The notes under the pieces are model-generated. The model saw only the letters and a program-made list of their open reading frames with translations, searched no databases and had not been told where the DNA came from. From Acidovorax sp. DW039 (GTDB lineage: Bacteria > Pseudomonadota > Gammaproteobacteria > Burkholderiales > Burkholderiaceae_C): a stretch of DNA of 64,000 nucleotides. Positions 26,753-34,705 of the stretch are shown piece by piece. A program made the translations under genes and the position numbers. The stretch covers positions 2,790,001 to 2,854,000 of the forward strand of contig NZ_AP029019.1 in assembly GCF_037101375.1 (NCBI RefSeq), written 5' to 3'. How positions within the stretch are numbered: the first letter of the stretch is position 1; every line of letters begins with the position of its first letter.

Positions 26753-28834
26753 TCAGAACGCCACCTTCACCCCCACGCTGATGTTGCGCCCCATCAGCGG
26801 CGCAGCCGACTTGATGAACGAGGTGTGCGCGTAAGCAAGGCGATCCGTCAGGTTGTAGCCCTTGATGTAAAGCTGCCAGGGCGATCCGTTGGCCAGCTTG
26901 CCGTTGTAAGCCGCGCCCAGGTTCAGCATGCCGTAGCCAGGGGTTGCAGTTTCAAACTCGGCCACGCGGTTCTGGCGGGCCACCTGCACCCATTCCACCT
27001 GCCCCTCCCACGCAGCCCAGTTGGCGTCAAGGCGCAAACCGGCGCGGGTGGCTGGAATGCGCGGCAGGTTGCCGCCGCCGTCCAGCTTGGCGCGCACCGT
27101 GTCGCCAAACAGTGTGATGCCCAGGTTGCGGGTGATGGCCTGGCGCACCTGCCCCTCGATGCCGGTGAAGGTGGCATCAGCCTGGCTGTACTGCAGCAGT
27201 TGCAGGCCATCCAGCGCATCGAGCGTGCGGCCGTAGATGTAGTTGTTGATCTTGTTGTGGAACACGCTCACGCCAAAGGTGGTGTCGCCGCTGGTCTTTT
27301 TCAGGCTCAGGTCCACGTTCTGCGAGGTTTCCGAGCGCAGGTCGGCATTGCCCCGCTCGTAAGTGCTGGTGGCCATGTGCAGGCCACGGGCGTACAGCTC
27401 TTCTGCCGTGGGGGCGCGGCTGGCGCGGGTGAACGACGCCCCGGCAGAATACCCGGGCATGAAGCGCCACACCGCCCCGATGGACGCCGATGTGCCGTTG
27501 TGGCTGCGCTCAATGCCCGTGGTCTGCGCCTCTGCCGTCTGGCGGTCATGGCGCAGCGCGCCTTCAAAGCGCCAGTCACCCAGGCGGTATTCCTCCAGCA
27601 CGAACAGGCCCGTCTTGCGGGTGATGGTGGGTTCCACGTAGGCCTCTTCCCCATCGGCGCTGAACTTGCGCTGCGAGGTCTGCACGCCCACCAGGCCCTT
27701 GAACCCGGCGATGGGCTCATGCTGCAGTTCGATGCGCGTGTCGTAGGCCTTGTTCTTGAAGGTGGTGCTGATGGCACCGTCTTCCACCTCGTCGTGCACG
27801 TAGTCAGTCACCCCGGCACGCAGGCGCAGGGCTGAGAAGCCGACAAAGGGGTTGCGCAGTTCGCCGCGCACATCCAGGCGTTCGCTGCGCAGGTCCACCA
27901 CAGGCACATCCGCAGGGTCATGCACCTCGGCAGGGCCATCGGCGGGCGGGCAGCCCAACCGGTTACCCACCGCACCGCAGCCTTCAAAGCCGTGGTTGTG
28001 GCCTGGCAGGCCGTACTTGGCTGTCTGGCGGGTGTAGGCCGCGCCCAGATAGCCCCGATCACCCACCCACGACAAGCCCACGCTGCCCGTGTCGGTGCGG
28101 TTGAAGCTGCCGGGCACCTTGCTGCCGCCCGACCAGCCCTTGCCTACGCGGTAGTCATTGGCATCGCGGGTTACGCCCTCCACATGCACAGCCAGGTTGC
28201 CCGCGCCGCCGGTCAGCGATACCGCGCCCGCCCCCTCACGTGCGCCGGTGTTGGCGCGCAGCTCTGCGCTGCCTTCGTATCCTTTTTCAGGGATGGCGGT
28301 GGGAATCTTGCCGTCCAGCACATTGACCACACCACCCACGGCACCGCTGCCATAGACCAAGGCCGAGGGCCCGCGCAGCACTTCGACCTGCGTGGCGAGC
28401 AAGGGCTCAGAGACCACGGCGTGGTCGGGGCTGATGGTGGAGGCATCGTGCAGCTCGGCACCATCGCTGAGCACACGCACGCGGGGGCCATCCATGCCGC
28501 GGATGATGGGGCGGCTGGCACCAGCGCCGAAATGGCTGCTGTGGATGCCCGGCTCGCTGTTCAGCGTCTCGCCCAAGGTGGCCTCGCGGCGGCGCACCAG
28601 CTCATCGCCCTCCAGCACGGTCACGGGGGTGGTCATTTCGCTGGCACCCAGTTGCAGTCCGCTGGCAGACACCGTGACGGAAGGCAGGCTGGGGGCGGCT
28701 GCGGCAGCACTGGCATCGGCAGACGCTGCAGACTGCGCTTGCGCCAGCCCGGTACCCGCAACGGCCAGCATGGCCACGGCCATCGCCACAGGTCGCAAGG
28801 CCGGGCGGAAAGGAGAGAGGGAGGAAGTCATCAT
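26753..28834 (-). CDS. znuD: TonB-dependent receptor, ZnuD-like
   Basis: Outer-membrane receptor of 693 residues. Signal peptide (residues 1-33, ending AQAQ), plug domain (about 50-165: VTVLEGDELVRRREATLGETL, RPIIRGMDGPRVRVLSDG, VEVLRGPSALVYGSGAVGGVVNV) and a beta-barrel ending in the outer-membrane signature ISVGVKVAF. An extracellular loop (GHNHGFEGCGAVGNRLGC, about residues 285-302) has the His/Cys-rich character of ZnuD zinc receptors. It lies at the 3' end of a Zur-led minus-strand cluster, supporting zinc or zinc-chelate uptake. Heme or another metal complex cannot be excluded. It is 262 bases from the next cluster gene and may have its own promoter. Confidence 0.85.
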   Translation of the reverse strand: MMTSSLSPFRPALRPVAMAVAMLAVAGTGLAQAQSAASADASAAAAAPSLPSVTVSASGLQLGASEMTTPVTVLEGDELVRRREATLGETLNSEPGIHSSHFGAGASRPIIRGMDGPRVRVLSDGAELHDASTISPDHAVVSEPLLATQVEVLRGPSALVYGSGAVGGVVNVLDGKIPTAIPEKGYEGSAELRANTGAREGAGAVSLTGGAGNLAVHVEGVTRDANDYRVGKGWSGGSKVPGSFNRTDTGSVGLSWVGDRGYLGAAYTRQTAKYGLPGHNHGFEGCGAVGNRLGCPPADGPAEVHDPADVPVVDLRSERLDVRGELRNPFVGFSALRLRAGVTDYVHDEVEDGAISTTFKNKAYDTRIELQHEPIAGFKGLVGVQTSQRKFSADGEEAYVEPTITRKTGLFVLEEYRLGDWRFEGALRHDRQTAEAQTTGIERSHNGTSASIGAVWRFMPGYSAGASFTRASRAPTAEELYARGLHMATSTYERGNADLRSETSQNVDLSLKKTSGDTTFGVSVFHNKINNYIYGRTLDALDGLQLLQYSQADATFTGIEGQVRQAITRNLGITLFGDTVRAKLDGGGNLPRIPATRAGLRLDANWAAWEGQVEWVQVARQNRVAEFETATPGYGMLNLGAAYNGKLANGSPWQLYIKGYNLTDRLAYAHTSFIKSAAPLMGRNISVGVKVAF

Positions 28835-28910
28835 GAAGGGCCTTGAATTGAAAAATCAGCAACACCGCTGCGCAGCCCGACCAGCCCGCAGCGGTACATA
28901 ACAAAACTGC

Positions 28911-28958
28911 CTGCAGCGCTTTACCAACAAGCGCAGACAGCTATTAAATAAGTAGCAA
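28911..28958 (+). repeat. Two-hairpin dispersed repeat, copy C
   Basis: AGCGCTTT...AAGCGC followed by AGCTATTAAATAAGTAGC. It lies in the 262-base gap upstream of the ZnuD-like receptor gene, close to where its promoter would be. The rest of the gap shows no other feature. Confidence 0.65.
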
Positions 28959-29096
28959 AAAGAAAAGTAATGGGGAGCGGCGCAGTACAGGCGCTGCCAT
29001 CAGCCATCCGCCACGAACCCTCAGCGCGCACATGCGCGCATCACCGGCGAGCCAGAGCAGCACCGGGACGAAGGGCAGGAATTTGCGTAGAGAGGG

Positions 29097-29627
29097 TTAC
29101 GCCCGCTGCAGCGGGGGCGCACGGGCTTGGAACACCGCCGCGTGCAGCGCATGCCGCGGCTCAGCCCAGAGAGAGGGGGTTGCGTGAGCCGCCTGCTGCA
29201 GGGGCAAACCCAACGAGGGTGGAAGAAGAACATCTGCCAGCGCCAGCTGGTCCAGCAGAAGGCAGTCCACGCCTGCAGCGTGGGCAGGCATGAAGCCGTC
29301 TGGCGCGGCGCCCCCCTGCCCCGCAGACTTTTGCGCCACCTCCCCGAAATCCGCCCTGCCCGGTAGAGTTGCCAAAGGGCTCCCACCGGCACGGTAGGCC
29401 GCCACATGCCCGGCCCCGTGTGCAGACCAGTGCACCGAATGGTGCATGCGGCCCAACATGGGAACCAACACCAAAGCCCACACCAGGGCGGGCAACCACC
29501 AGGCCAGCGTGGCCCTGCCCGGCCTGGCAACCGCACGCGGCCGACGCACCGCCCCGCTGCCTGAGGGCAAGCGCAACCCCAGAAAGGGCACGTTGTGCGG
29601 GACGCGGGACATGAAGTTGGGGAGCAA
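29097..29627 (-). CDS. His-rich single-pass membrane protein of the zinc cluster
   Basis: Protein of 176 residues that I recognise only by context and by a loose resemblance to DUF2946-type proteins found beside TonB receptors. A membrane segment (WWLPALVWALVLVPMLG, about residues 42-58) is followed by a histidine cluster (MHHSVHWSAHGAGH) and by a segment with DCLLLDQLALAD, recurrent in such proteins. The C-terminal region is Ala/Pro-rich with more His. The start could be ATG 29627 or ATG 29612. It is 33 bases downstream of the DUF3299 gene. A metal-handling role is inference. Confidence 0.65.
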   Translation of the reverse strand: MLPNFMSRVPHNVPFLGLRLPSGSGAVRRPRAVARPGRATLAWWLPALVWALVLVPMLGRMHHSVHWSAHGAGHVAAYRAGGSPLATLPGRADFGEVAQKSAGQGGAAPDGFMPAHAAGVDCLLLDQLALADVLLPPSLGLPLQQAAHATPSLWAEPRHALHAAVFQARAPPLQRA

Positions 29628-29660
29628 TCTGAAATCAGTGCAGCGAGGTGCGAAACGCCG

Positions 29661-30254
29661 TCACTTTACCGCCTCGGCATCCACCATGCGGTAGAACAGG
29701 CCATAGGGATCGTTGGTGAGCACGCTGAACTTACCCTCGACCACCACGGGCTCAAGCGAGTAGCGCACAGGGGTCTTGGTCTTGACCTCGACCATGCTCT
29801 CCGGCCCGCCCGGAATGCAGAAGGCGCAGGTCAGAGGCACGGATGTCAGCAAAAAGTGCCGTTGGGTGGGCTTGGCATCCATGGGCACCATAAAGCCCTG
29901 AATGCGCTGCACCGTCTGGTGCATGGCCTGTTGCTGGGCGCTGAACACCGGCACCACCGCCGTCTTGGTAGTCTTCTTGGTCAGGTCGCTCAGCACCGAC
30001 CAAGGCACCACATCGTTGCGCTGGGGCAAGGGGGCAATCGGGCTGTTGGGGCTGTGGTAGCCCGGGCCCGACCCCGAGGGCAAGGCGGCACCGCCCGCGC
30101 CCTGCGGCAAGGGGGAACTCAACGCGGGAGTGGCCGCCCCTTGCGCACCTGCCACACCCGACAACGCCACCAAAGCGCCCACACTGGCAGCAAGGCACAG
30201 CCTGCGCAGCCACAGGGTGGTATGCGACGGTGCGGTTGTCACATCAAAGTGCAT
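29661..30254 (-). CDS. DUF3299 family exported protein
   Basis: Protein of 197 residues. A signal peptide or membrane anchor (LWLRRLCLAASVGALVALSGVAGAQ) is preceded by about 14 residues. The C-terminal half is DUF3299: IQGFMVPMDAKPTQRHFLLTSVPLTCAFCIPGGPESMVEV, with a CAFC motif. In vibrios, DUF3299 proteins are part of Zur-regulated zinc ABC systems (zrg type). The position between an FtsX-like permease and a zinc-type TonB receptor fits that. It likely works in the periplasm in substrate delivery; the molecular activity is unknown. Confidence 0.8.
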   Translation of the reverse strand: MHFDVTTAPSHTTLWLRRLCLAASVGALVALSGVAGAQGAATPALSSPLPQGAGGAALPSGSGPGYHSPNSPIAPLPQRNDVVPWSVLSDLTKKTTKTAVVPVFSAQQQAMHQTVQRIQGFMVPMDAKPTQRHFLLTSVPLTCAFCIPGGPESMVEVKTKTPVRYSLEPVVVEGKFSVLTNDPYGLFYRMVDAEAVK

Positions 30255-30361
30255 GAGAGCTTCTCCTGGCGGCGAAAGGCAAAACGACGGGGGCTTGGAG
30301 CGGCTTGGAGCGGGTTCGAGGGCAATGGTTCACCGCAACGCAAGGCGCGCACCGGCAAAAA

Positions 30362-30613
30362 TCAGTGCGCGTGCTTCATGCCGCAGTACTTGCCGATGGC
30401 CAGATTTTTGCAGGCGGCCTGCAGCTCCTTCATGCACTGGTCTTCGCCCTTGCCCGATTCGAGGCACTTGGCAGCAGCCTCATGTGCAGCAGCCATGGCG
30501 CGGTGGCGCTGGATGTCTTCCTTGGTTTCCTTGTCCGAGTGGGACTGGGCCAAGGCCTGGGCCCCCGCCAGTAACAGAGGGGCAAGGCACAGGGCCGTCC
30601 AGAGCTTTTTCAT
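30362..30613 (-). CDS. Small periplasmic four-cysteine protein
   Basis: Protein of 83 residues from ATG 30613 (MKKLWTALCLAPLLLAGAQALAQ signal, cleavage near residue 22-23). The mature part of about 60 residues is helical and charged, with four cysteines at residues 50, 60, 68 and 75 (C-x9-C-x7-C-x6-C), several histidines and a GMKHAH C terminus. The cysteines could form two disulfides or a metal site. An upstream in-frame start (30637) lacks a proper signal sequence. I do not recognise the family. Its place between the zinc ABC permease and the DUF3299 gene suggests a periplasmic metal-binding or chaperone role. Confidence 0.75.
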   Translation of the reverse strand: MKKLWTALCLAPLLLAGAQALAQSHSDKETKEDIQRHRAMAAAHEAAAKCLESGKGEDQCMKELQAACKNLAIGKYCGMKHAH

Positions 30614-30664
30614 GGTGATTCCTTTCGGGTTGAACAAAACACAAATTTCAGAAGAGACCGGTGC

Positions 30665-31900
30665 TCAGGGCTGCACCAGCAAATCAGCCACATCGGTGCG
30701 GTAGGCCTGCATGGCTGGCAGCAAGGCAGCCGCCGCAGCCACCAGCCCAGCCAGCAAAGGCACGCCCGCTTCCTCGGGCAGCCACAGGGCACCCGTCACG
30801 GGCAGCAGCCCCTGTGCCTGCAGGGCCCAGCCCATGGCATGCGCCAAGCCGTGCCCCAGCAACAGCCCCAAACCGCTGGCCAACACGGCGAGCCACAGCG
30901 CCTCGCACAGCACCAGCCCTGCCACGCGCCCCGGTGGAGCGCCCAGCATGCGCAGCATGGCCAGGTCAAAGCGACGCTCGCGCACGGCATTCCACAAGGC
31001 AATGAATACGCTGAGCGCCGCCACCGCCAGCAGCACGCCACCGAAGGCGCGCAGCACATCGGCCCCCACGCCCAGCAGCCGCAGCAGGCGAGAGATTTCC
31101 ATCGCAGGCGCTGCTGCCTGCATGGAGGTGTTGGCGTTGACGCTGCGCGGCAAAGACACAGCGGCCAGCGGGGTGCGGTAGCGCACCAGGGCTACGGTCA
31201 CCTCACGCTCCTGCTTCAGGATTTCCAGGTCTTCCGGATCGTCAGCCGTGGCGGTTTCATGCACCAGCCAGACGGATTCGCTGCTGGTCAGGATGAGTCG
31301 GTCCAGCACGCAGCCGCAGGGCTGCAGCACCCCGCTCACGCGGTACGGATGCTCCCCATGCGCGTGCCCGCCTGCGCCCAGGCCATGGGTACCGATAAAG
31401 GTCGCCCCCACAAGGGCTGTCTGCTCGTGCCCTGGCTGCACAATGGCGCGGGCCACCGAAGCGCCCAGCACCGCGTCCATGGGCTGGCTCCACAGCGCGC
31501 CCTGGGCCATGGATGCGCCGTAGTGCGCCACATAGTCAGGCGTGGTGCCCACGATGCGAAAGCCCTGGTAGCTGTCGCCCAGACTCAGCGGTATCACCTG
31601 CGCCACCAGCGGGTTCTTCTGCAGCGCTTGCACCTCTTGCAGCGGGATGTTGCCGGTAGGCGCATCAATGTGGAACACCCCGGCCAGAATGAGCTGCAGC
31701 GGGCTGCCCTTGGCACCCACCACCAGGTCAATCCCGTTCAGGTCGCGCTCGAAGGCGCGGTCCACCTGCGCGGCCACCAGCATCACCAGCGTCATGGCCG
31801 CCAGCCCCAGCGTGAGCAGCAGCAGGTTGAGTGCAGCAGCCAGCGGCCGCGACCAGAGGTAGCGCCATGCCAAGGCAGCGATTTTTGCTATATTTTTCAT
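30665..31900 (-). CDS. FtsX-like ABC transporter permease, zinc cluster
   Basis: Inner-membrane permease of 411 residues with the MacB/FtsX topology: a first membrane segment (about residues 16-42), a large periplasmic domain (about 45-260) and three C-terminal segments (around 275-300, 320-345 and 370-395). The periplasmic domain has a His-rich stretch (GTHGLGAGGHAHGEHPYR). Such permeases are paired with LolD-like ATPases and, together with DUF3299 proteins, form the vibrio Zrg zinc system. The start codon and the first codons (MKNIAKIAA) are supplied by a dispersed repeat, leaving a poor ribosome-binding site 12 bases after the ATPase stop. Confidence 0.88.
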   Translation of the reverse strand: MKNIAKIAALAWRYLWSRPLAAALNLLLLTLGLAAMTLVMLVAAQVDRAFERDLNGIDLVVGAKGSPLQLILAGVFHIDAPTGNIPLQEVQALQKNPLVAQVIPLSLGDSYQGFRIVGTTPDYVAHYGASMAQGALWSQPMDAVLGASVARAIVQPGHEQTALVGATFIGTHGLGAGGHAHGEHPYRVSGVLQPCGCVLDRLILTSSESVWLVHETATADDPEDLEILKQEREVTVALVRYRTPLAAVSLPRSVNANTSMQAAAPAMEISRLLRLLGVGADVLRAFGGVLLAVAALSVFIALWNAVRERRFDLAMLRMLGAPPGRVAGLVLCEALWLAVLASGLGLLLGHGLAHAMGWALQAQGLLPVTGALWLPEEAGVPLLAGLVAAAAALLPAMQAYRTDVADLLVQP

Positions 31901-31945
31901 AGCTTTTTGCGCTTATTCATTAGGCGCTAGAGCCTGATTTGGCTT
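31882..31945 (-). repeat. Two-hairpin dispersed repeat, copy D
   Basis: On the minus strand: AGCGCCTAATGAATAAGCGC then AGCTATGAAAAATATAGCAAA. It encodes the C terminus and stop of the ABC ATPase (last codons APNE), the 12-base intergenic spacer, and the ATG and first codons of the permease. Confidence 0.75.
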
Positions 31946-32602
31946 GGGAGGATGACCTGCATTCAAGTCCAACCGCTGCAGGCGCGGCACGCCTGACAGC
32001 GCTTGCACGACGCGCTGGTCGTGCGTGGCAATCACCAGGCTGGCACCGCACGCCGCCGCGCTGCCCTGCAGCAGGGCCAGCGCGTCGGCACAGGCGTCGT
32101 CATCCAGGCTGGCCGTGGGCTCGTCGGCCAGCAGCAATTCAGGCTGCAACAGCACGGCGCGGGCCAATGCCACACGCTGGGCCTGCCCGCCCGAGAGCTG
32201 GTGGGGCCGCCGCTGGGCAAGATCCGCCACGCCCACCCGGGCCAGCGCCTCGGCAATGGCCGCATCATCGCGCGGGCGACCCGCTGCAAAGTAGGCCAGC
32301 GCCAGGTTGTCTGACACGGTCAATGCCGGGCTCAAATGCAGCTTTTGGGGCAGGAAGCCAATGCAGCGGGCACGCCAGGCATCCAGCTCTGCCCCCCTTT
32401 GGGTGCCAAGCTGAATGCCCGCCACAAACAAGTCCCCTCCGCAGGCCGCGCGCAGCCCGGCCATCAGAGACAGCCAGGTGGATTTGCCTGTGCCAGAGCG
32501 GCCCTGCACCATCAAAACGCCGCCCTGCGGCAAGTCGACATCGGCAAAACGGATTTCTGGCCCTTGCGGGTAGCGGTAGGCAAGGCCTCGGGTGCGGATC
32601 AT
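31913..32602 (-). CDS. ABC transporter ATP-binding protein, zinc cluster
   Basis: Cytoplasmic ATPase of 229 residues in the LolD/MacB class. Walker A GRSGTGKST, Q-loop FLPQKLH, signature LSGGQAQRVALARA, Walker B LLLADEPTASLDD and the switch His (IATHDQ) are intact. The start at ATG 32602 overlaps the zur stop codon (ATGA), so zur and the ATPase are translationally coupled. It pairs with the FtsX-like permease that follows. The usual C terminus has been replaced or extended by codons of a dispersed repeat. Confidence 0.92.
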   Translation of the reverse strand: MIRTRGLAYRYPQGPEIRFADVDLPQGGVLMVQGRSGTGKSTWLSLMAGLRAACGGDLFVAGIQLGTQRGAELDAWRARCIGFLPQKLHLSPALTVSDNLALAYFAAGRPRDDAAIAEALARVGVADLAQRRPHQLSGGQAQRVALARAVLLQPELLLADEPTASLDDDACADALALLQGSAAACGASLVIATHDQRVVQALSGVPRLQRLDLNAGHPPKPNQALAPNE

Positions 32603-33105
32603 GCTGCCGCCCCGCTGTGGAGTTGTGGCTGTGGATGTGCGCACCCTGCACAGCGACCTCTCACGGCAATGTCCACGGCAAGCCCTTCATGCCCGGCAGA
32701 AGCCAGGGCATCCAGCACCTGTTGCAGGGCAGCCTGCACGGGCTCTGCCCCCTCAGACAGACGAAACTGTCGATGGCAGTCATCGCACTCGAAGCGAGGG
32801 GCCGCACCGTCCCCCTCGGAGGGGGCCAGCGCATAACGGGTGACCCGGGCAGCGTCCACCACCTTGTGCAGCAGGCCGGCTGCGGCAAAGCGGTCCAGCA
32901 TGCGATAGGCCGTCACCTTGTTGACGGGAGCCCCGAGGGCCGCCAAGCCCGCCTCCACCTCAGCCCCCGAAAAGGCCGCCTCAGGACGCAAGCGGTACAA
33001 CTGGGCCAGAGCCCGGGTTGCGCGGGTGGCCCGCATCCGGGCGGGAAGCGTCCAAGCTACGTTGGCAGGGTGTTCAGAAGTCGCGGAAGGAGAAAGGACA
33101 GTCAC
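32599..33105 (-). CDS. zur: Fur-family transcriptional regulator, probable Zur
   Basis: Protein of 168 residues from a GTG at 33105; an ATG at 33036 is an alternative. A winged-helix DNA-binding domain (about residues 30-95; FSGAEVEAGLAALGAPVNKVTAYRMLDRFAAAGLLHKV) is followed by a dimerisation domain with a structural zinc site formed by two CxxC pairs (CDDC and CAGC). The short C terminus and CxxC arrangement fit Zur better than Fur. It is the first gene of the zinc transport cluster and lies directly behind a 27-bp palindrome, consistent with autoregulation. Zinc specificity is inferred from the neighbours. Confidence 0.8.
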   Translation of the reverse strand: MTVLSPSATSEHPANVAWTLPARMRATRATRALAQLYRLRPEAAFSGAEVEAGLAALGAPVNKVTAYRMLDRFAAAGLLHKVVDAARVTRYALAPSEGDGAAPRFECDDCHRQFRLSEGAEPVQAALQQVLDALASAGHEGLAVDIAVRGRCAGCAHPQPQLHSGAAA

Positions 33106-33117
33106 GGCGAGCCAGAG

Positions 33118-33144
33118 GCATAACGCAATCGGGTTGCATTATGC
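33118..33144. promoter_or_regulatory. Palindromic operator before zur (probable Zur box)
   Basis: Inverted repeat GCATAACGCAA, five bases, TTGCATTATGC: 10 of 11 positions are complementary. It is centred 26 bases upstream of the zur GTG, where it would cover the promoter of the zinc cluster. I did not find a second full copy in the window. Confidence 0.65.
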
Positions 33145-33226
33145 ACGGGCATCACAGCCGGTTGGCGCGATAACCGCACGAGCCAGCGAATCTTTCCGCC
33201 ATCAGGTGTATGAATCAGTCCTTGAA

Positions 33227-33763
33227 TCAGTCTTTGAGGTAGCGCACAAACGTCTTGCGAAACTTTTCCACCTTGGGGCCCACCACAAAGGCGCAGTAGC
33301 CAGCATTGGGGTGCTTTGCGAAATAGTCCTGGTGGTAAGCCTCCGCCACGCTGTAGTTGGACAGCGCCTGCACCTCGGTCGTGATGGGGGCGGCAAAAAC
33401 CTTGTCCTGCGTCAGGCGGCGAATCATCTCGCGGGCCAACTCACCATGCTCAGGCGTCTCGTAGTAGATGCCGCTGCGGTACTGCGTGCCTACATCGTTG
33501 CCCTGGCGGTTGAGCGTGGTCGGGTCGTGGGTGTGGAAGAAGATTTCCAGAATCTCCTCCAAGCTGATCTCGTCGGCATCAAACGTCAGGCGCACCACCT
33601 CGGCGTGGCCGGTGTCGCCCTGGCAGATCTGCTCGTAGGTGGGGTTGAGGGTGTGGCCGTTGGTGTAGCCGCTTTCCACGTCGGTGATGCCGCGCACGCG
33701 GTCGAACACAGCTTCGGTGCACCAGAAGCAGCCGCCGCCGAGGGTGATGGTTTGCAGGGTCAT
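33227..33763 (-). CDS. msrA: Peptide-methionine (S)-S-oxide reductase MsrA
   Basis: Cytoplasmic repair enzyme of 178 residues reducing methionine S-sulfoxide. The GGGCFWC active-site motif lies at residues 9-15 from ATG 33763, and the family segments GYTNGHTLNPTYEQIC, GHAEVV and YHQDYFAKHPNAGYC follow. Five codons upstream another in-frame start exists, but the chosen one gives the canonical N terminus. It stands 121 bases upstream of zur on the same strand and is probably independent. Confidence 0.95.
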   Translation of the reverse strand: MTLQTITLGGGCFWCTEAVFDRVRGITDVESGYTNGHTLNPTYEQICQGDTGHAEVVRLTFDADEISLEEILEIFFHTHDPTTLNRQGNDVGTQYRSGIYYETPEHGELAREMIRRLTQDKVFAAPITTEVQALSNYSVAEAYHQDYFAKHPNAGYCAFVVGPKVEKFRKTFVRYLKD

Positions 33764-33945
33764 GGAACGAATCCTCAAAGACGGGTATCAGCAGGAAGAG
33801 CCAGACATTATTCCCCGATGGTGAAAACCCTGGCCGCTTGCAGGTTCGCAACGCTGCAATCACCTTCGCGACACGCCCTCCCTCCCACACGCCTTGCGCC
33901 CCACCAGACAAGTTCGCATTGACTGGTGGGGAGTGGGTAGATACA

Positions 33946-33967
33946 TTACTAACCAGTCAGTCAGTAA
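33946..33967. promoter_or_regulatory. Candidate TetR operator
   Basis: Imperfect dyad TTACTAACCAG / TCAGTCAGTAA two bases before the tetR start codon. Half-sites TTACTAAC and TTACTGAC are related. The position suits autorepression of tetR and control of the downstream efflux genes. Confidence 0.5.
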
Positions 33968-33969
33968 AA

Positions 33970-34692
33970 ATGCCACGCACTACTTTGAACGATCTTTCTG
34001 CCGAAGCCGCAGCGCCCAAACGCAGTCGCCGCAAGGAGGCCCGCCCCGGCGAGTTGCTGGAGGCGGCCCTGGATCTGTTCGTGGAAAAAGGCTTTGCCGC
34101 CACCCGGGTAGACGAAGTGGCTGCGAGGGCCGGGGTCTCCAAGGGCACTCTTTTCCTTTACTTTCCTAGCAAGGAAGAGCTGTTCAAAGCTGTGGTGCGC
34201 GAGAACATTGCCGGTCGCTTTGCAGAGTGGAACACCGAGCTGGAGAGCTTTGTGGGCACTACCAGCGATGTGCTGCGCTATTGCTACCAAGTCTGGTGGG
34301 AACGCATTGGCGCCACCAAGGCGTCGGGCATCACCAAGCTGATGTTCAGCGAGGCCCAGAATTTCCCGGAAATCGCCCAGTTCTATCAGCAGGAGGTCAT
34401 CCTGCCCGGGCGTGCACTGGTCCGGCGGATTCTGCAGCGCGGCGTAGAGCGGGGTGAGTTCCAGGCGATAGATCTGGACTACGGTACCTACATTGTTCTG
34501 GCACCCATGATGTTCCTGATGCTCTGGAACAACTCGATGGGACCTTGTTCCCTGCCAGACGAAAACTTTTCGCCCGAAGAGTATTTGCGCACCCAGGTGG
34601 ACAACATGCTGCATGGTCTGTGCATAAGGCCCGGCCCGGCAGCCACGCCCCCTCCTGTGGCCTGTTGCCCCCCTCCGTCGACCTCATCCTGA
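33970..34692 (+). CDS. TetR/AcrR family transcriptional regulator
   Basis: Repressor of 240 residues. The helix-turn-helix lies about residues 30-75 (LLEAALDLFVEKGFAATRVDEVAARAGVSKGTLFLYFPSKEELF) and a C-terminal ligand domain follows. ATG 33970 is used because the open frame upstream has no TetR homology and would include the operator. It stops 13 bases before the adaptor gene and is co-directional with the RND pump, so it most likely regulates that system. Its inducer is unknown. Confidence 0.9.
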   Translation: MPRTTLNDLSAEAAAPKRSRRKEARPGELLEAALDLFVEKGFAATRVDEVAARAGVSKGTLFLYFPSKEELFKAVVRENIAGRFAEWNTELESFVGTTSDVLRYCYQVWWERIGATKASGITKLMFSEAQNFPEIAQFYQQEVILPGRALVRRILQRGVERGEFQAIDLDYGTYIVLAPMMFLMLWNNSMGPCSLPDENFSPEEYLRTQVDNMLHGLCIRPGPAATPPPVACCPPPSTSS

Positions 34693-34705
34693 CTCCCTAC
34701 GCCCC

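Noticed and set aside
28885..28912. Possible second Zur box upstream of the ZnuD-like gene
   Set aside because: Only a weak half-site (ACATAACAAAA) is present and no matching second arm.
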